From NCBI GenBank assembly GCA_019416065.1, contig DXYB01000002.1, forward strand, positions 29,556 to 93,555: 64,000 bases of DNA, written 5' to 3'. The notes under the pieces are model-generated. The model saw only the letters and a list, made by a program, of their open reading frames with translations. It did no database searches and had not been told where the DNA came from. Both the position numbers and the translations under genes were made by a program. Source of the stretch: Acidaminococcus sp. GTDB taxonomy: Bacteria; Bacillota; Negativicutes; Acidaminococcales; Acidaminococcaceae. Shown here piece after piece: positions 33,189 to 42,223 of this stretch. Each line of letters begins with the position of its first letter. The stretch's first letter is position 1.

Positions 33189-35791
33189 CGCCGGATGAAA
33201 TTTTAGCAAAACTGAACAACGTGCACAAACGGGGCAGCGGCTTGGTTGCCGAATGCCCCGTTTGCCATGATGACCACCACCTTTATATTACCCAGGAAAA
33301 TGGAAAGCTGCTGATGTTTTGCCAAAAGTGCAAGGCAAAGTATCCAGAAATCATCAAAGCCCTGGACATGGAGTCTTCCGGCTCTTGGCAAGCATCAGCC
33401 CCCATTCTTCCAAGGAAACCCAAAGATCATGGCAAACAAATTGAAGAAATCCGTTATACGTACCGGGCTCCGTCGGGGAAGCCTGAGTACCAAAAAATTC
33501 GGCGGAAATTCGAGGATGGGCACAAGATTTTCAGTTTCTGCTATACCGATGCAGATGGCCAGGTGAAGTACAAAAAACCTGACGGCTGCGACAACCTGTA
33601 TAACCTGGACAGAATGGCAGCAGCGGATCCTTCCACTGTTCTGTACATCGTAGAAGGGGAAAAATGCGCTGATGCCATGACAGCAAAGGGATTTCTGGCC
33701 ACCAGTACCAATACCGGCAGCCAAAAGAACCTGAAGCTGTCAGATACTGACCGCCAGACTCTGGAAAAATTCAAGCGAAAAATCATCATCCCGGATAACG
33801 ATGATCCTGGTATGGACTATGCCAAAGCCTGGGAAAGGATGGGGGCTAAGATTTTCCCATGGAAAGAAATCTGGCCGGACATCCAGAAAAAACAGGACGT
33901 TGCCGATTACTTCCAGAATGGCGGGGATCCCGAGAAAATTCGGGGCTGGAAATATCCGGCCCTGGATTTCAGTGAAGAATTTTTCTCCGGTTTGGACAGG
34001 GCTGACATGATCAAGGCAGAACTCTTTTCCGGACTCCAGGCAATTGAAGACCCTTTGGAACGGCAGCAGGCAGAAAGCCTGGCTGCTTTCCGGGCTAAGG
34101 AATTGGGAATCTCCAGGGAATTCACGAAGAACCAAAAGGCATGGAGAGCTGCCCAAGCTCAGGCCAATCAGGACAGCAAGAACTGCACGAAATTTTCCGG
34201 GCAGCCGCTGTCACTGGAATGCGGTGACTGGATTGCCGATGATGGCGGTGTACGGAAGATGGAAGCTTCTGGCAATGGAGATTTTCGGTACCAGTGGGCT
34301 TCCCCCATTCCCATCCTGCCAACTGAAATCCTGATGAACCAGGAGACCAGTATGGAAAAAATTCGGCTCAGCTACTACAAGCCGGACGGATGGAAATCCT
34401 GTGTAGTGCCCAGGGAAGTTGCGGCCAACAGCAATAAAATCATCTCCCTGGCCAACATGGGTATTGAAGTGAACAGTGACAATGCCAAAAGCCTGGTGAA
34501 ATATCTGGCCTGCTGTGTGGCAAAGAATCCTGCTGTACTTCCCAGGACTAAGAGTATCAGCCACATGGGATGGATAGGAGATAACTTTGTTCCCTACACG
34601 GATGAAGTTTCTCTGGACAGCACCGACGAATACGGGACACTGATTGACTCCGTTGCAGAAAAAGGCACTCTGAGCGGATGGCTGAAAGCTGTGAAACCGC
34701 TCATGGGGAACCTGTATCTGCGGCTGGCAGTAGCAGCCAGTTTATCCGCTCCACTGATCAAGCCCCTGGGGGCGCTGTCCTTTGCCTTCCACCTGTGGGG
34801 CGGAACTGGAGCCGGGAAAACGGTGGGACTCATGGTGGCAGCATCTGTCTGGGGGAATCCTGCTCCTGGTAAACTGCTGCAGAGCATGAACAACACGGTG
34901 AATTTTACCACCGGCTGTGCTGCTACCCTGGGGAATCTACCTTTCTTTGGCGATGAACTGCAAACCATTAAGTCAAAATTTGACAACTATGATCAGTTCA
35001 TCCACCAGATCACAGCTGAAGTGAGCCGGGGCCGTATGGATCAGACGGGTCGGATGCAGATGCAGAAGAGCTGGAAGACGGCTTTCCTGTTTACAGGAGA
35101 AGAACCGATTTCCCAGACCACCAGTGGTGGCGGGGTGGAGAACCGGCTGATTGAAATCGAGTGCGCTCATAAAGTTGTGGAAAACGGCCCGGAAACGGTT
35201 CAGGCAATTACAAGCCAGTATGGGACCCTGGGCCCGGCCTACATTGCCAAACTGCAGGAGAAGAAGCGGGATGGTATCGACCTGCGGGCAGTCTTCAACG
35301 ACTACCACAAAAGGCTGCTGAGGATGGAAACAACGGAAAAGCAGGCCATGGCCATGGGGATAATGATGACAGCGGATGAATTTTTTCGTATGTATTTTGC
35401 CTCTGAACTGCCAGCTTTGAAGGTAGAAGAAGTAATGCCATTCCTCAAAACAACCCGGGAGGTAGATACTGCGGAACGAGCGTATAATCTGGTCATTGAC
35501 CTAGTTGCCCAGAACAACGAGAACTTCTTCTACAGTATCAAGAATGATTACAATGGTGAGCAATATCATCATTCCCCTGTTCGGGAGGTGTGGGGGAAGA
35601 TAGACGGGAATCACGTGTGGATCATTAAACGAGTGCTGGAAAAACTTCTCTCTGATAACGGATTAAGCTTCCGGGCAGTGTCCAAAAAATGGGCAGCAAC
35701 AGGAAGATTGATTCCTACGAAACAGGGAAAGTTTGCTGGGCGGAAGTCTGTAAATGGGATTTATGGGTATTTTGTAGAACTAATCAGATAA
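33176..35791 (+). CDS. Primase-helicase (zinc finger, TOPRIM, DUF927 ATPase)
   Basis: 871 residues. N-terminal zinc ribbon (CPVC at about 23, then CQKC at about 51); TOPRIM domain with LYIVEGEKCADAM and the metal site IIIPDNDDPG; then a DUF927 superfamily-3 or RecA-like ATPase with LWGGTGAGKTVGLM near residue 542 and PFFGDELQTIKS (Walker B). It combines primer synthesis and unwinding in one protein. The start overlaps the SSB-like stop. It lies directly beside the iteron region. Confidence 0.85.
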   Translation: MSVLTPDEILAKLNNVHKRGSGLVAECPVCHDDHHLYITQENGKLLMFCQKCKAKYPEIIKALDMESSGSWQASAPILPRKPKDHGKQIEEIRYTYRAPSGKPEYQKIRRKFEDGHKIFSFCYTDADGQVKYKKPDGCDNLYNLDRMAAADPSTVLYIVEGEKCADAMTAKGFLATSTNTGSQKNLKLSDTDRQTLEKFKRKIIIPDNDDPGMDYAKAWERMGAKIFPWKEIWPDIQKKQDVADYFQNGGDPEKIRGWKYPALDFSEEFFSGLDRADMIKAELFSGLQAIEDPLERQQAESLAAFRAKELGISREFTKNQKAWRAAQAQANQDSKNCTKFSGQPLSLECGDWIADDGGVRKMEASGNGDFRYQWASPIPILPTEILMNQETSMEKIRLSYYKPDGWKSCVVPREVAANSNKIISLANMGIEVNSDNAKSLVKYLACCVAKNPAVLPRTKSISHMGWIGDNFVPYTDEVSLDSTDEYGTLIDSVAEKGTLSGWLKAVKPLMGNLYLRLAVAASLSAPLIKPLGALSFAFHLWGGTGAGKTVGLMVAASVWGNPAPGKLLQSMNNTVNFTTGCAATLGNLPFFGDELQTIKSKFDNYDQFIHQITAEVSRGRMDQTGRMQMQKSWKTAFLFTGEEPISQTTSGGGVENRLIEIECAHKVVENGPETVQAITSQYGTLGPAYIAKLQEKKRDGIDLRAVFNDYHKRLLRMETTEKQAMAMGIMMTADEFFRMYFASELPALKVEEVMPFLKTTREVDTAERAYNLVIDLVAQNNENFFYSIKNDYNGEQYHHSPVREVWGKIDGNHVWIIKRVLEKLLSDNGLSFRAVSKKWAATGRLIPTKQGKFAGRKSVNGIYGYFVELIR

Positions 35792-35793
35792 TT

Positions 35794-36086
35794 TTCTACC
35801 TTTTTTACAAAGGTAGAAGAACGGTAGAAATTTTTAAAGTCTGAAACTCCGCATGGAATCTGGCTCTATGATTACTATTTCTACCTTTCTACCATTTCTA
35901 CCCACATATATAGATACACGGAAAACAATTTAATTTGAACATCAAAAAGTCAAATACGACTTAAATTAAATTATTTTTCTATAGCTGTATCCGGAAAAGG
36001 TAGAAGGTAGAAATTTCCCTGTAAAGTAAGGACTGATGCGGGGAAACGGCTTCTACCTTGAAGTTTTAAAAGGTAGAAAGGTAGAA
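35794..36086. repeat. Iteron array, candidate phage replication origin
   Basis: Eleven exact copies of GGTAGAA in both orientations: plus at 35812, 35823, 35999, 36006, 36072 and 36080; minus (TTCTACC) at 35794, 35879, 35887, 35896 and 36051. Between the two clusters lies an AT-rich stretch (about 35904-35985). It stands immediately after the primase-helicase gene. Direct and inverted iterons with an AT-rich unwinding region are typical of replication origins. Confidence 0.7.
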
Positions 36087-36176
36087 GAATTCAACGAAAG
36101 TGAGTGTGAAAAATGGAAAAACGAAATGGGAATGAAAGCTGATTTGGAGACTGCGCTTTTTTAAGAGGTGACAAAA

Positions 36177-36377
36177 GTGGACACATTAAAAATGCTCATG
36201 GATTACTGCAAACGAACAAAATGCGATGCGTGCGATTTTCTCGATGACGGGTTATGTAAGTTCTTTTACGAAAATCCTGAAGACTGGCCGGATCCGGACT
36301 ATGTAAGGCAAGTAATTGAATCAGAATTGGAGGTCAACCATGGAACTGAGACCGTATCAGCAAGACCTGGTGAATAA
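36177..36377 (+). CDS. Small cysteine-rich protein
   Basis: 66 residues with CKRTKCDACDFLDDGLCKF, a possible metal-binding knuckle. GTG 36177 is preferred because AGAGGTG lies 6 bases upstream. Its 3' end overlaps the helicase gene start by 38 bases. Function unknown. Confidence 0.5.
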   Translation: MDTLKMLMDYCKRTKCDACDFLDDGLCKFFYENPEDWPDPDYVRQVIESELEVNHGTETVSARPGE

Positions 36378-37776
36378 AATCCGGCAGGCTATCTGTAGCG
36401 GTTCCAACCGGGTATGTGCGGTCCTGGGCTGCGGGGGCGGAAAGTCGGTGATTATCGCTACCATCGCAAAAGCAGCTACAGATAGGGGCAACAGAGTGCT
36501 GTTCCTGGTCCATCGTAAAGAGCTAACCGCACAGATAAGCCGGACCATGAACGCCATGGGAGTGGATCCCTTCCTGTGCAAAGTGGCCATGGTGCAAACC
36601 ATGGCCAGGCAGAAAACATTAGCAAGGACCATCCCACCAGCGCTCATTATCGTAGATGAAGCACATCATTCTTTAGCTGCCGGATATCTTCGGATTTTCG
36701 ATTACTTCCCCCATGCGACGGTTGTGGGCTTTACTGCCACACCGCAAAGAATGGGAACCGGAGGACTAGGGAAAGTCTTCCAGAGCCTGGTGGAATCCGT
36801 ATCCACAAAGTGGCTGATCCAGAATCATTATCTGGCTCCCTATCATTTATACAGCGTGCCACTGACGGATGTGAAAGGGATCCGCACCAGTCATGGTGAT
36901 TATGACCAGAAAGAGATTGCCAAGCTGATGGACAAGGGGACGATTTTCGGCGGCACGGTAGCCTCTTGGCTGCAGAATGCAAAGGGCAAGAAGACCATTG
37001 TTTACTGTGCCAGCATAAAAACCAGCAAGGCCACTGCTGCAGCTTTCCAGGAACAGGGTATCCCGGCCGCCCACCTGGATGGCGCTACCCCCAAAGCAGA
37101 GCGGGAACAGATTGTCCAGGACTTCCGGGATGGGAAAATCCTGGTGCTGTGCAATGTGGACCTATTCGGCGAGGGTTTTGATGTTCCTGATTGTGAAGCT
37201 GTTCAGCTGCTCCGGCCAACTAAATCTCTGACCCTCTACATCCAGCAGGCCATGAGGCCCATGCGGATCAATCCGGCGGATCCCGGCAAGGAAGCTATCA
37301 TCCTGGATCATGTTGGCAACTATACGAGACACGGCTTCCCCGATGATGACCATGACTGGTCCCTGGAAGCCAAGAAGAAAAAGAAAAAATCCGAGACATC
37401 CACCAAGCAGTGCCCGGTCTGCTACCACGTGTTCATCCCGCCCAAAGACCGGGGCGCGGGGCCATTCCATTGTCCTTACTGCGGTACAGTGCTGGAAGAA
37501 GAACGGGCTCCCAGGGAGGAACAGAAACAGATTAACGGAATCACTCTGGAAGAAATCAAGGAAAGCCCGTATTCCGATTATCGTAAAGCCAAAACATGGG
37601 AGCAATTGGATTTCTTCCGGAAAGGAAAACACTACAAACTGGGATGGAGCTTGCACAAGGCTCTGGAACTGCACATTCCCATTCCGCCTAAATATCGGCA
37701 CATTGCATCGAAGATCATGAAGAAAGGCAGCCAAAACTGGTTCAAGGAAGCAAGAGGAGATAACAGTAAATGGTAG
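36340..37776 (+). CDS. Superfamily 2 DEAH helicase with zinc ribbon
   Basis: 478 residues. Motif I GCGGGKSVI (about residue 34), motif II IIVDEAHHS, motif III GFTATPQRM, and motif VI in LYIQQAMRPMRIN. A C-terminal zinc ribbon has CPVC and CPYC near residues 365-395. It resembles the phage helicases of the UvsW/Rad25-like type used in replication restart. Start 36340 has GGAGG upstream and is preferred to 36316. Confidence 0.85.
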   Translation: MELRPYQQDLVNKIRQAICSGSNRVCAVLGCGGGKSVIIATIAKAATDRGNRVLFLVHRKELTAQISRTMNAMGVDPFLCKVAMVQTMARQKTLARTIPPALIIVDEAHHSLAAGYLRIFDYFPHATVVGFTATPQRMGTGGLGKVFQSLVESVSTKWLIQNHYLAPYHLYSVPLTDVKGIRTSHGDYDQKEIAKLMDKGTIFGGTVASWLQNAKGKKTIVYCASIKTSKATAAAFQEQGIPAAHLDGATPKAEREQIVQDFRDGKILVLCNVDLFGEGFDVPDCEAVQLLRPTKSLTLYIQQAMRPMRINPADPGKEAIILDHVGNYTRHGFPDDDHDWSLEAKKKKKKSETSTKQCPVCYHVFIPPKDRGAGPFHCPYCGTVLEEERAPREEQKQINGITLEEIKESPYSDYRKAKTWEQLDFFRKGKHYKLGWSLHKALELHIPIPPKYRHIASKIMKKGSQNWFKEARGDNSKW

Positions 37777-38381
37777 AAACAGACCTGATGCACCTGATTA
37801 TGGACACAGTAAGTAAGCGGGGATGCCTGGTGTTTCGAAGTAATGTGGGAAAGGTTCGGACGTCTGACGGGCGCTGGTTTGACACTGGCCTGCCCAAAGG
37901 CTTTTCTGACTTGTTCGGATTTCTGCCCAGGTCCGGCAGAATCTTCTTCATTGAATGCAAGGTGAAGCCTAACAAACCGACGCCTGAGCAAGTCAATTTC
38001 ATCCATGTGGCCCAGAATCTGGGAGCCATTGCCCTGGTGGCCTACAGCGTAGAAGAAGTTGAGCAGGCCCTGGATGATGCAGCATGGGCAGATTTTGGCC
38101 TGGTCATTCAGGATCCTCTTGAAAAGGAACCTGACACAGAACAATGGATGAAGCTTTTCACCTGGGCCAGCACCATGAAGCAAGAACTCTTTGCTTGTCT
38201 ACAGACCATCAGGAGAGGAGGAGCCAACCTGGCCCCGGATCCGAAATTCGGCTTGCGGATTCTCCCTGGGGCAGATACAGCCCAGTATAAAAATGACAGC
38301 CACATCCTGTTCAAATACCGGCATGAACTGACCAATGAGCTGGCCTGGCTGGGGAAAGGAGCAGGGCAAGGAGGAAAATGA
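37770..38381 (+). CDS. VRR-NUC domain nuclease
   Basis: 203 residues. The first 100 form a PD-(D/E)XK fold of the VRR-NUC type: LPKGFSDLFGFL with the catalytic Asp and FIECKVKPNKPTPEQ with Glu-x-Lys. The C-terminal 100 residues are an extra region I do not recognise. It overlaps the helicase stop and probably works with it on branched DNA. Confidence 0.78.
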   Translation: MVETDLMHLIMDTVSKRGCLVFRSNVGKVRTSDGRWFDTGLPKGFSDLFGFLPRSGRIFFIECKVKPNKPTPEQVNFIHVAQNLGAIALVAYSVEEVEQALDDAAWADFGLVIQDPLEKEPDTEQWMKLFTWASTMKQELFACLQTIRRGGANLAPDPKFGLRILPGADTAQYKNDSHILFKYRHELTNELAWLGKGAGQGGK

Positions 38382-38563
38382 CTATGGACCAGAAAATCTG
38401 CGAAGGTTGTGAATACAGTGAATGGGATTATGCTTTTCCCATTTTGAACGGCAAAACCCATGAAATCCTGAAATGCTGCTTTGGACCTTTACATTATCCA
38501 TGTGAACTTGTTGTTGGTTGTCCTTTCCATCCATCAACTGGTGAGGACGCTGAAGATAATTGA
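38378..38563 (+). CDS. Small cysteine-rich phage protein
   Basis: 61 residues with CEGCEY, CCFG and CEL...GCPF, possibly one zinc site. ATGA overlap with the nuclease gene. No known function. Confidence 0.5.
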   Translation: MTMDQKICEGCEYSEWDYAFPILNGKTHEILKCCFGPLHYPCELVVGCPFHPSTGEDAEDN

Positions 38564-38575
38564 ATCTGAGGGACG

Positions 38576-38926
38576 GTGAAATCATTGATCAACGGAAAGA
38601 AGAAAGGCAAGAACGGGGAACTGGAAGTGGTCCGGCTCTGCCGGACCCAGGGCTATGAAGCCAGGCGCTCTGCTCAATATTGTGGCAATAACGAGGAAGG
38701 TACGGCCGATGTGGTAGGGCTACCGGGCATTCACATCGAAGTCAAACGGGTGGAGCACCTGAACCTAGACGATGCCCTGGCCCAGGCTTCCAGAGACGCA
38801 GGGAAGACTACTGGAAACATCCCGGCTGTGTTCCACCGGAAAAACGGGACCAGCTGGAAGGTGACTATGGGAGCCGATGACTGGTTTCGGCTCTACCGGG
38901 AATGGGAAGCGGGCGGGAAGCCATGA
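38576..38926 (+). CDS. PD-(D/E)XK endonuclease, Holliday-junction-resolvase-like
   Basis: 116 residues. GKNGELEVVRLCRTQGYEA begins the fold, GTADVVGLPGIHIEVKRVE carries the Asp and Glu-x-Lys catalytic residues. Size and motifs fit small phage resolvases that cut branched intermediates before packaging. Starts at GTG with GAGGGAC upstream. Confidence 0.7.
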   Translation: MKSLINGKKKGKNGELEVVRLCRTQGYEARRSAQYCGNNEEGTADVVGLPGIHIEVKRVEHLNLDDALAQASRDAGKTTGNIPAVFHRKNGTSWKVTMGADDWFRLYREWEAGGKP

Positions 38927-39093
38927 ACGCGGCAGATATCAAAAAGCAGGAGGCCAGAATCAAGAAGCGCTGTACCGGATGCCGATGGGCAAGCCCAAAG
39001 GAGTTCCAGCGTTATGAAAGACTTTGGCCGTTTGTAACCTGTGGTGCCAGCGCTGGGCAGAAATGTCTTAACCTGGCTGTTTGCCCTTTGTAA
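38923..39093 (+). CDS. Small cysteine-containing phage protein
   Basis: 56 residues with CTGCRW and later CGASAGQKC and VCPL, suggesting metal binding. Start overlaps the preceding stop (ATGA). Unknown function. Confidence 0.45.
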   Translation: MNAADIKKQEARIKKRCTGCRWASPKEFQRYERLWPFVTCGASAGQKCLNLAVCPL

Positions 39094-39132
39094 CTGAGAT
39101 ACAGAAGAGCCGGAAAACAGGAAGGAAAAGGT

Positions 39133-39570
39133 GTGAGAGACGTGGACAATATTTTATATTTCCCCAGAGGAATCGAAGTAAAGATCACCCCGCGTTCTGA
39201 GGTGACTGACGAATTCAGGCAGCAGATCCGAAACTCGTTCCGCGATTATACCGCAGGGACGGTTGAGGACTACCGGGGCCAGGACAAACTGGCATTCATC
39301 GATCTGATCCGGGAGCAAAATTTCCAGGTGGATCCAGACGTTATTATTAACGAATACATCCGGGAAGAGCTGGAAAGAGAGGGTGCAGTAGAACTTGCGG
39401 ATCTGGCGAACCTTGAGGAGATCAGCAATCTTATGGACGAAGCAGTCCATAGGTACAAAAGAGGCTGGCATCACTGGAGCGGTGATAACCATCTTGACGA
39501 ACCGGCCTGCAAATTTGTAGAAGCTGCCATCGAAGAAGTTATGGCCTATGGAAAGGAAAATGGAAAATGA
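39133..39570 (+). CDS. Phage protein of unknown function
   Basis: 145 residues, helical and acidic after a short N-terminal strand region. GTG start at 39133 (a second GTG at 39142 is equally possible), with AAGG upstream. It overlaps the dUTPase start. No domain recognised. Confidence 0.45.
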   Translation: MRDVDNILYFPRGIEVKITPRSEVTDEFRQQIRNSFRDYTAGTVEDYRGQDKLAFIDLIREQNFQVDPDVIINEYIREELEREGAVELADLANLEEISNLMDEAVHRYKRGWHHWSGDNHLDEPACKFVEAAIEEVMAYGKENGK

Positions 39571-40088
39571 CGGAACAGGTAAAAATCAAACTGATGCCCG
39601 GCGGGCACATGCCGGAGAAGAAAACGTTTGGTGCTGCGGCCTATGACTGTTACGCCAGGATTGACGGAACGGGGGAATATCAGTATTACGACCCTGACAG
39701 AAAACTGTATTATATCCCCGGAATTAATGGCGTTACCACGAAAACGCCCCTTGGCTTTGCCTTGGAAATGCCTGAAGGTGTCCACGCTGGCATTTTGGCA
39801 CGTTCCAGCATTGGCTGGAAAACGAATCTGATTTGCCCCATTGGAATGGGGCTCATTGACAGTGATTACCGTGGTGAGGTGTGCATGTTATACAAAGAAA
39901 TTGCTCCCGAACTAGATACAATGGACTGGAACTACAAAGATAGCATTTTTAATGGTGATCGGGTAGCGCAGCTGCTGTTTAATGTGCCAGTTGAGTTGGT
40001 CCGGGTGGAAGAACTCAGCGAAACCGAACGGGGAGCCGGCGGATTTGGCAGCACAGGCCGTACGGATACACCAGAGCAGGAGGGGTAA
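39567..40088 (+). CDS. dut: dUTP diphosphatase
   Basis: 173 residues, trimeric-type dUTPase. The five motifs appear as AAYDCYAR, ARSSIGWK, GLIDSDYRGEV, GDRVAQLLF and the C-terminal RGAGGFGSTGR. Removes dUTP and supplies dUMP, keeping uracil out of phage DNA. An insert of about 20 residues (EYQYYDPDRKLYYIPGING) lies between motifs 1 and 2. Confidence 0.9.
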   Translation: MTEQVKIKLMPGGHMPEKKTFGAAAYDCYARIDGTGEYQYYDPDRKLYYIPGINGVTTKTPLGFALEMPEGVHAGILARSSIGWKTNLICPIGMGLIDSDYRGEVCMLYKEIAPELDTMDWNYKDSIFNGDRVAQLLFNVPVELVRVEELSETERGAGGFGSTGRTDTPEQEG

Positions 40089-40091
40089 GCT

Positions 40092-40289
40092 ATGCAGATT
40101 ATTTTCAATGCTTTACTTATTTTTGCAACGATCAACCTTGCGATTCTTGCCTATGAACAAGGCCGAAAAATTTACAAGCGGTACCAGGATCAAAAGGATG
40201 CAGAAGCCTTTTTAAGATGGGCTAATAAGAGACTACAAGAAGCTGCGGAAGAAATCAGGGCTCGTAGCAAGGAGGAACCTCATGAGTGA
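40092..40289 (+). CDS. Small membrane protein with cytoplasmic coil
   Basis: 65 residues. One N-terminal membrane helix (IIFNALLIFATINLAILAY) and a charged helical tail. RBS AGGAGGGG. Overlaps the next gene by 8 bases. Function unknown. Confidence 0.5.
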   Translation: MQIIFNALLIFATINLAILAYEQGRKIYKRYQDQKDAEAFLRWANKRLQEAAEEIRARSKEEPHE

Positions 40290-40512
40290 TATGATTCATA
40301 ACCCAGAGCATTACACTTGGCGAGGTGGTATGGAATGCATCGATATAGCCAAGGAGCTGTGCCAGGGGTCGGATGGTGTACGGGCATATTTGATTGGATG
40401 TACGGTTAAATACATCTACCGTTACCCAAAGAAAAACGGCCTGCAGGATCTGGACAAAGCCATCGAATGCCTGACCATGCTGCGTAAGATTGAAGCTAGC
40501 AGTCAGAAATAG
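40282..40512 (+). CDS. DUF3310 phage protein
   Basis: 76 residues. The family signature is complete: INPEHYTW-like NPEHYTWRGGMECIDI, then FLxGNAxKYixRyp as YLIGCTVKYIYRYPKKNG, then DLDKAIECLTML. These small phage proteins lie among nucleotide-metabolism genes, as here beside dUTPase; their activity is not established. Confidence 0.75.
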   Translation: MSDMIHNPEHYTWRGGMECIDIAKELCQGSDGVRAYLIGCTVKYIYRYPKKNGLQDLDKAIECLTMLRKIEASSQK

Positions 40513-40521
40513 GAGGCGCTA

Positions 40522-40965
40522 ATGACAGCAAAAGAATATTTGAACCGGATCCGCTTCATTTCAGCCGGGCTCCGGGTTAAGGAACAGGAGCTGCAACAGC
40601 TGGAGTCAGATCTGTGTGCTATCAAGTCAGTAGACACCAGCCGGGATCGGATCGATGGTGGGGTGCCGGTATCCATGGCGGACAAAGTGGCCCGGATCCG
40701 GGACATGCAGATCGCCATCAACACAGAATGGGATCAGCTCCTGGATTTACGAAAGGAAGCCAGGGAGCGAATCATGCAGATGGAAGATGGCCGTTTCCGG
40801 GCAGTATTGACGGAGCGGTATCTGAACAACAAACGGTGGGAGCAGATCGCGGTGGACATGAACTATACGTACCGCAGTGTGATTAGGATCCACGGTGAAG
40901 CGCTGAAACAGTTTGCGGTTCAGTTTAAAGATGTCCTAGAATGTCCCTATCTTGACATGATATAG
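40522..40965 (+). CDS. DUF1492/ArpU-like late transcription regulator
   Basis: 147 residues. An N-terminal coiled coil is followed by a sigma-70-region-4-like helix-turn-helix (LTERYLNNKRWEQIAVDM, YTYRSVIRIHGEAL). This type of protein occurs just upstream of the packaging genes and switches on late transcription. RBS AGGAGG; ends before a strong terminator. Confidence 0.75.
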   Translation: MTAKEYLNRIRFISAGLRVKEQELQQLESDLCAIKSVDTSRDRIDGGVPVSMADKVARIRDMQIAINTEWDQLLDLRKEARERIMQMEDGRFRAVLTERYLNNKRWEQIAVDMNYTYRSVIRIHGEALKQFAVQFKDVLECPYLDMI

Positions 40966-41030
40966 TGTAGACTGCAAAAGGTAAGGGAAAAGGATATTTC
41001 TTTACCGACTGTATAACCTCCTTTCTATAG

Positions 41031-41064
41031 AAAAAGCACTCGCTAGTACAAGCGGGTGCTTTTT
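41031..41064 (+). terminator. Terminator of the early/middle operon
   Basis: AAAAAGCACTCGCT pairs with AGCGGGTGCTTTTT around a six-base loop. Confidence 0.85.
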
Positions 41065-41095
41065 CGCTGGATGAACCGTATTTTCTTGTTCCTTA

Positions 41096-41124
41096 TTGTA
41101 TAATACGTATACACGTGTTATAAT
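41096..41124 (+). promoter_or_regulatory. Promoter of the hicAB pair
   Basis: TTGTAT and TATAAT separated by 17 bases. The spacer holds the imperfect palindrome ACGTATACACGT, a plausible HicB binding site for autoregulation. Confidence 0.55.
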
Positions 41125-41150
41125 GAATTTAACAAGGGAGGTATGGCGGA

Positions 41151-41327
41151 ATGAAGGACAAAGACTTACTGAAATTACTTTTGAAGAATGGATGGCAAGA
41201 TGTAAGGCAGAGGGGAAGCCATCACAGGCTTATCAAAGGTAACAAGGTAGAAGTTATCGCGGTTCATGGCAAAGATATGCCAGTAGGACTGCTAAACGCC
41301 ATACTAAAAAGAACGGGGCTGAAATAA
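41151..41327 (+). CDS. hicA: HicA-family toxin (mRNA interferase)
   Basis: 58 residues, MKDKDLLKLLLKNGW at the start, RQRGSHHRLIKG with the catalytic His of the dsRBD-like fold, and AVHGKDMPVGLLNAILK at the end. RBS GGGAGG. It cleaves mRNA when not bound by its partner. It is followed 31 bases later by hicB, so the pair lies between the replication and packaging modules of the prophage. Confidence 0.85.
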   Translation: MKDKDLLKLLLKNGWQDVRQRGSHHRLIKGNKVEVIAVHGKDMPVGLLNAILKRTGLK

Positions 41328-41358
41328 GCCTCGAAGGGCATTAAAGGAGGTAATGACG

Positions 41359-41739
41359 ATGCTGTTTATTTATCCGGCCATTATACATGAAGACCCCGAT
41401 GGAACCTGGGCGGAATTTCCCGATTTGGAAGGTTGCACTACATACGGTGACTCTATGGAGGAAATCCTATCAGGCGCTACTGAAGCGATGGAATTATATA
41501 TTTTAGGATTACTGGAAGACGGAGTGCAACCGCCTACTGCAACTGATGTTAGAGAGCTAAAAGGATTGGGTGAAAATGCTTTTGCTACGCTGATTAGATC
41601 TGATGTGGATTTAGCCAAGAATACTAAATCAGTCAAAAAGACCTTAACAATCCCGGCATGGCTAAATCAGCGGGCTTTGGACAAAGGATTGAACTTCTCT
41701 AAAGTGTTACAGGAAGCATTAGTATCCAAAACGGTATAA
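41359..41739 (+). CDS. hicB: HicB-family antitoxin
   Basis: 126 residues. The N-terminal partial RNase H-like fold (FIYPAIIHEDPDGTWAEFPD, then LEGCTTYGDSMEE) is typical. The C-terminal segment (LTIPAWLNQRALDKGLNFSK) is a ribbon-helix-helix DNA-binding region that would repress the operon. Start 41359 is preferred to 41353 because of the spacing from GGAGG. Confidence 0.88.
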   Translation: MLFIYPAIIHEDPDGTWAEFPDLEGCTTYGDSMEEILSGATEAMELYILGLLEDGVQPPTATDVRELKGLGENAFATLIRSDVDLAKNTKSVKKTLTIPAWLNQRALDKGLNFSKVLQEALVSKTV

Positions 41740-41756
41740 TTAAACAAAACAGAACT

Positions 41757-41786
41757 AGGGCGTTGCTTTTGGCAGCGTCCTTTTTG
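41757..41786 (+). terminator. Terminator after hicB
   Basis: GGGCGTTGC pairs with GCAGCGTCC (with G-U pairs) and is followed by TTTTT. Confidence 0.65.
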
Positions 41787-41824
41787 ATTGGAATTTAAGC
41801 TTGGAAGAAAAAGGAGAAAGGCTC

Positions 41825-42223
41825 ATGCTTAAACGTATCTGTCCCATCTGTGGCCGCATGCACAACCAGGGAGAACGGTGCCCTATGGCCAAAGAAAGGC
41901 ACAGAGAATATGACCGGGGGCATCGGGACAAGAACCGGGCCAGTTTCTACCACAGTAAGGAGTGGGCGGCTATCCACCAAATGGTGAAAGAGAGATTTCA
42001 TGGCGTGGATGCCTACGAGTGGGAAGTTCATCACAGGATCGTGCATGGAACTATCGTCCACCATATCGTTCCGCTGGCTGAAGACCCGGAGAGCGAAAGT
42101 GATCCGGACAATCTCATCCTGCTATCGGCGAAGAGCCACAGGAAGGTTCATGACTTGTACAAAACAGACAAGAAACAGGATGTACAGAAAATGCTCTTCG
42201 AAATAGGCCAGAAATTCAAGTGA
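41825..42223 (+). CDS. HNH endonuclease
   Basis: 132 residues. Two Cys pairs at the N-terminus (CPICGRMHNQGERCP); the HNH core is HHIVPLAEDPESESDPDNLILLSAKSH, with His, Asn and His catalytic/metal positions. HNH proteins directly upstream of terminase stimulate cos cleavage in HK97-like phages. Start 41825 has AAGGAG upstream. Confidence 0.88.
   Translation: MLKRICPICGRMHNQGERCPMAKERHREYDRGHRDKNRASFYHSKEWAAIHQMVKERFHGVDAYEWEVHHRIVHGTIVHHIVPLAEDPESESDPDNLILLSAKSHRKVHDLYKTDKKQDVQKMLFEIGQKFK

Noticed and set aside
35794..36086. Short repeats considered as a CRISPR array
   Set aside because: Units are 7 bp, occur in both orientations and at irregular spacing; no spacers and no cas genes. They fit iterons.
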